DNA of 64,000 bases, taken from contig NZ_BNAY01000001.1 of assembly GCF_014654365.1 (NCBI RefSeq), positions 930,001 through 994,000 on the forward strand, read 5' to 3'. How positions within the stretch are numbered: position 1 is the first letter of the stretch; each line of letters starts with the position of its first letter. The notes under the pieces are model-generated. The model worked only from the letters and a program-made list of their open reading frames with translations, was not told where the DNA came from and made no database searches. Below, piece by piece: positions 63,825 to 64,000 of this stretch. A program made the translations under genes and the position numbers. This stretch comes from Amycolatopsis oliviviridis. GTDB lineage: Bacteria > Actinomycetota > Actinomycetes > Mycobacteriales > Pseudonocardiaceae.

Positions 63825-64000
63825 CGTGCGCCCCCACGAACGTCACGTTCCGGCTCCTCGACGACGTCGTCGGGTGGGACGAGGCCACCGTGACCGACGT
63901 CGTCGGGTTCGCCGACCCGGCGGGCGTCCGCCTGGCCCATCCCGGCTCGTCGCCGGAAGGGCCGACACGGACCGAACTGCTGCCGTGGTTCCCCGACCCG
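63821..64000 (+). CDS. eCIS protein, 3' end outside window
   Basis: Sixty residues visible: MTCAPTNVTFRLLDDVVGWD, then EATVTDVVGFADPAGVRLAH and a Pro-rich stretch. The ATG overlaps the stop of gpJ-like protein 2 (ATGA), so it continues the operon. Its position corresponds to a tail-fibre, adaptor or further baseplate gene, but too little is visible to assign. Tape measure and AAA+ ATPase genes expected in an eCIS locus are not in the window. Confidence 0.75.
   Translation, partial: MTCAPTNVTFRLLDDVVGWDEATVTDVVGFADPAGVRLAHPGSSPEGPTRTELLPWFPDP

Overview
The window comes from a high-GC actinomycete chromosome. Gene families and gene style (GTG/TTG starts, ATGA overlaps, LuxR/SARP/TetR regulators, lanthipeptide and NRPS-like genes, a contractile injection system) point to the Pseudonocardiales, probably an Amycolatopsis-like organism. 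That assignment is inference; the sequence carries no rRNA or other marker gene. I saw no tRNA, rRNA, insertion sequence or CRISPR array.

Layout. (1) 1-16.5 kb: a dormancy/hypoxia island resembling the mycobacterial DosR (DevR) regulon. It holds a phosphoketolase-acetate kinase pair, two universal stress proteins, three Acg-type nitroreductase-like proteins plus a fourth that is a deletion remnant, a CBS-BON protein with a DoxX-type membrane protein, a DosS-like GAF-GAF histidine kinase convergent with a DosR-like regulator, a flavodoxin, and a RafH/long-HPF ribosome hibernation factor. Candidate DosR boxes lie in the shared upstream regions. (2) 16.5-26.2 kb: a LuxR-type ATPase regulator divergent from a class IV (LanL) lanthipeptide operon with a 52-residue Cys-rich precursor, an attenuator hairpin, two ABC exporter half-molecules and a DUF3105 protein. 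(3) 26.2-33.7 kb: a 741-bp leader and a three-gene operon of aspartate kinase, a membrane-bound epsilon-polylysine-synthetase-like NRPS and a diaminobutyrate aminotransferase. Together these predict a poly-(2,4-diaminobutyrate) pathway. (4) 33.7-34.4 kb: six hairpins in a row, then paired operator-like dyads in front of a methionine aminopeptidase. (5) 35.2-45.6 kb: a mixed region with a secreted crystallin-fold protein, small ORFs, ArsR, GlxA/AraC and two TetR regulators, a cysteine hydrolase, a DUF6461 protein, a broken old-yellow-enzyme gene, and an epoxide hydrolase/SnoaL pair. (6) 45.9-49.4 kb: a three-subunit molybdenum hydroxylase. (7) 49.5-64 kb: the start of an extracellular contractile injection system (eCIS) with two sheaths, two tubes and two gpJ-like baseplate genes, preceded by a SARP-type regulator. 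It runs off the right edge.

How it fits together. In the island, phosphoketolase and acetate kinase would make ATP without respiration, the DosS/DosR pair would sense low O2/NO, and RafH and the USPs would protect ribosomes and the cell. In the polyamino-acid operon, aspartate kinase supplies aspartyl phosphate, the aminotransferase makes diaminobutyrate, and the synthetase polymerises it. A window-wide oddity is the palindrome TCCACWGTGGA, found eight times inside unrelated genes and always read in the same frame as Ser-Thr-Val-Asp.
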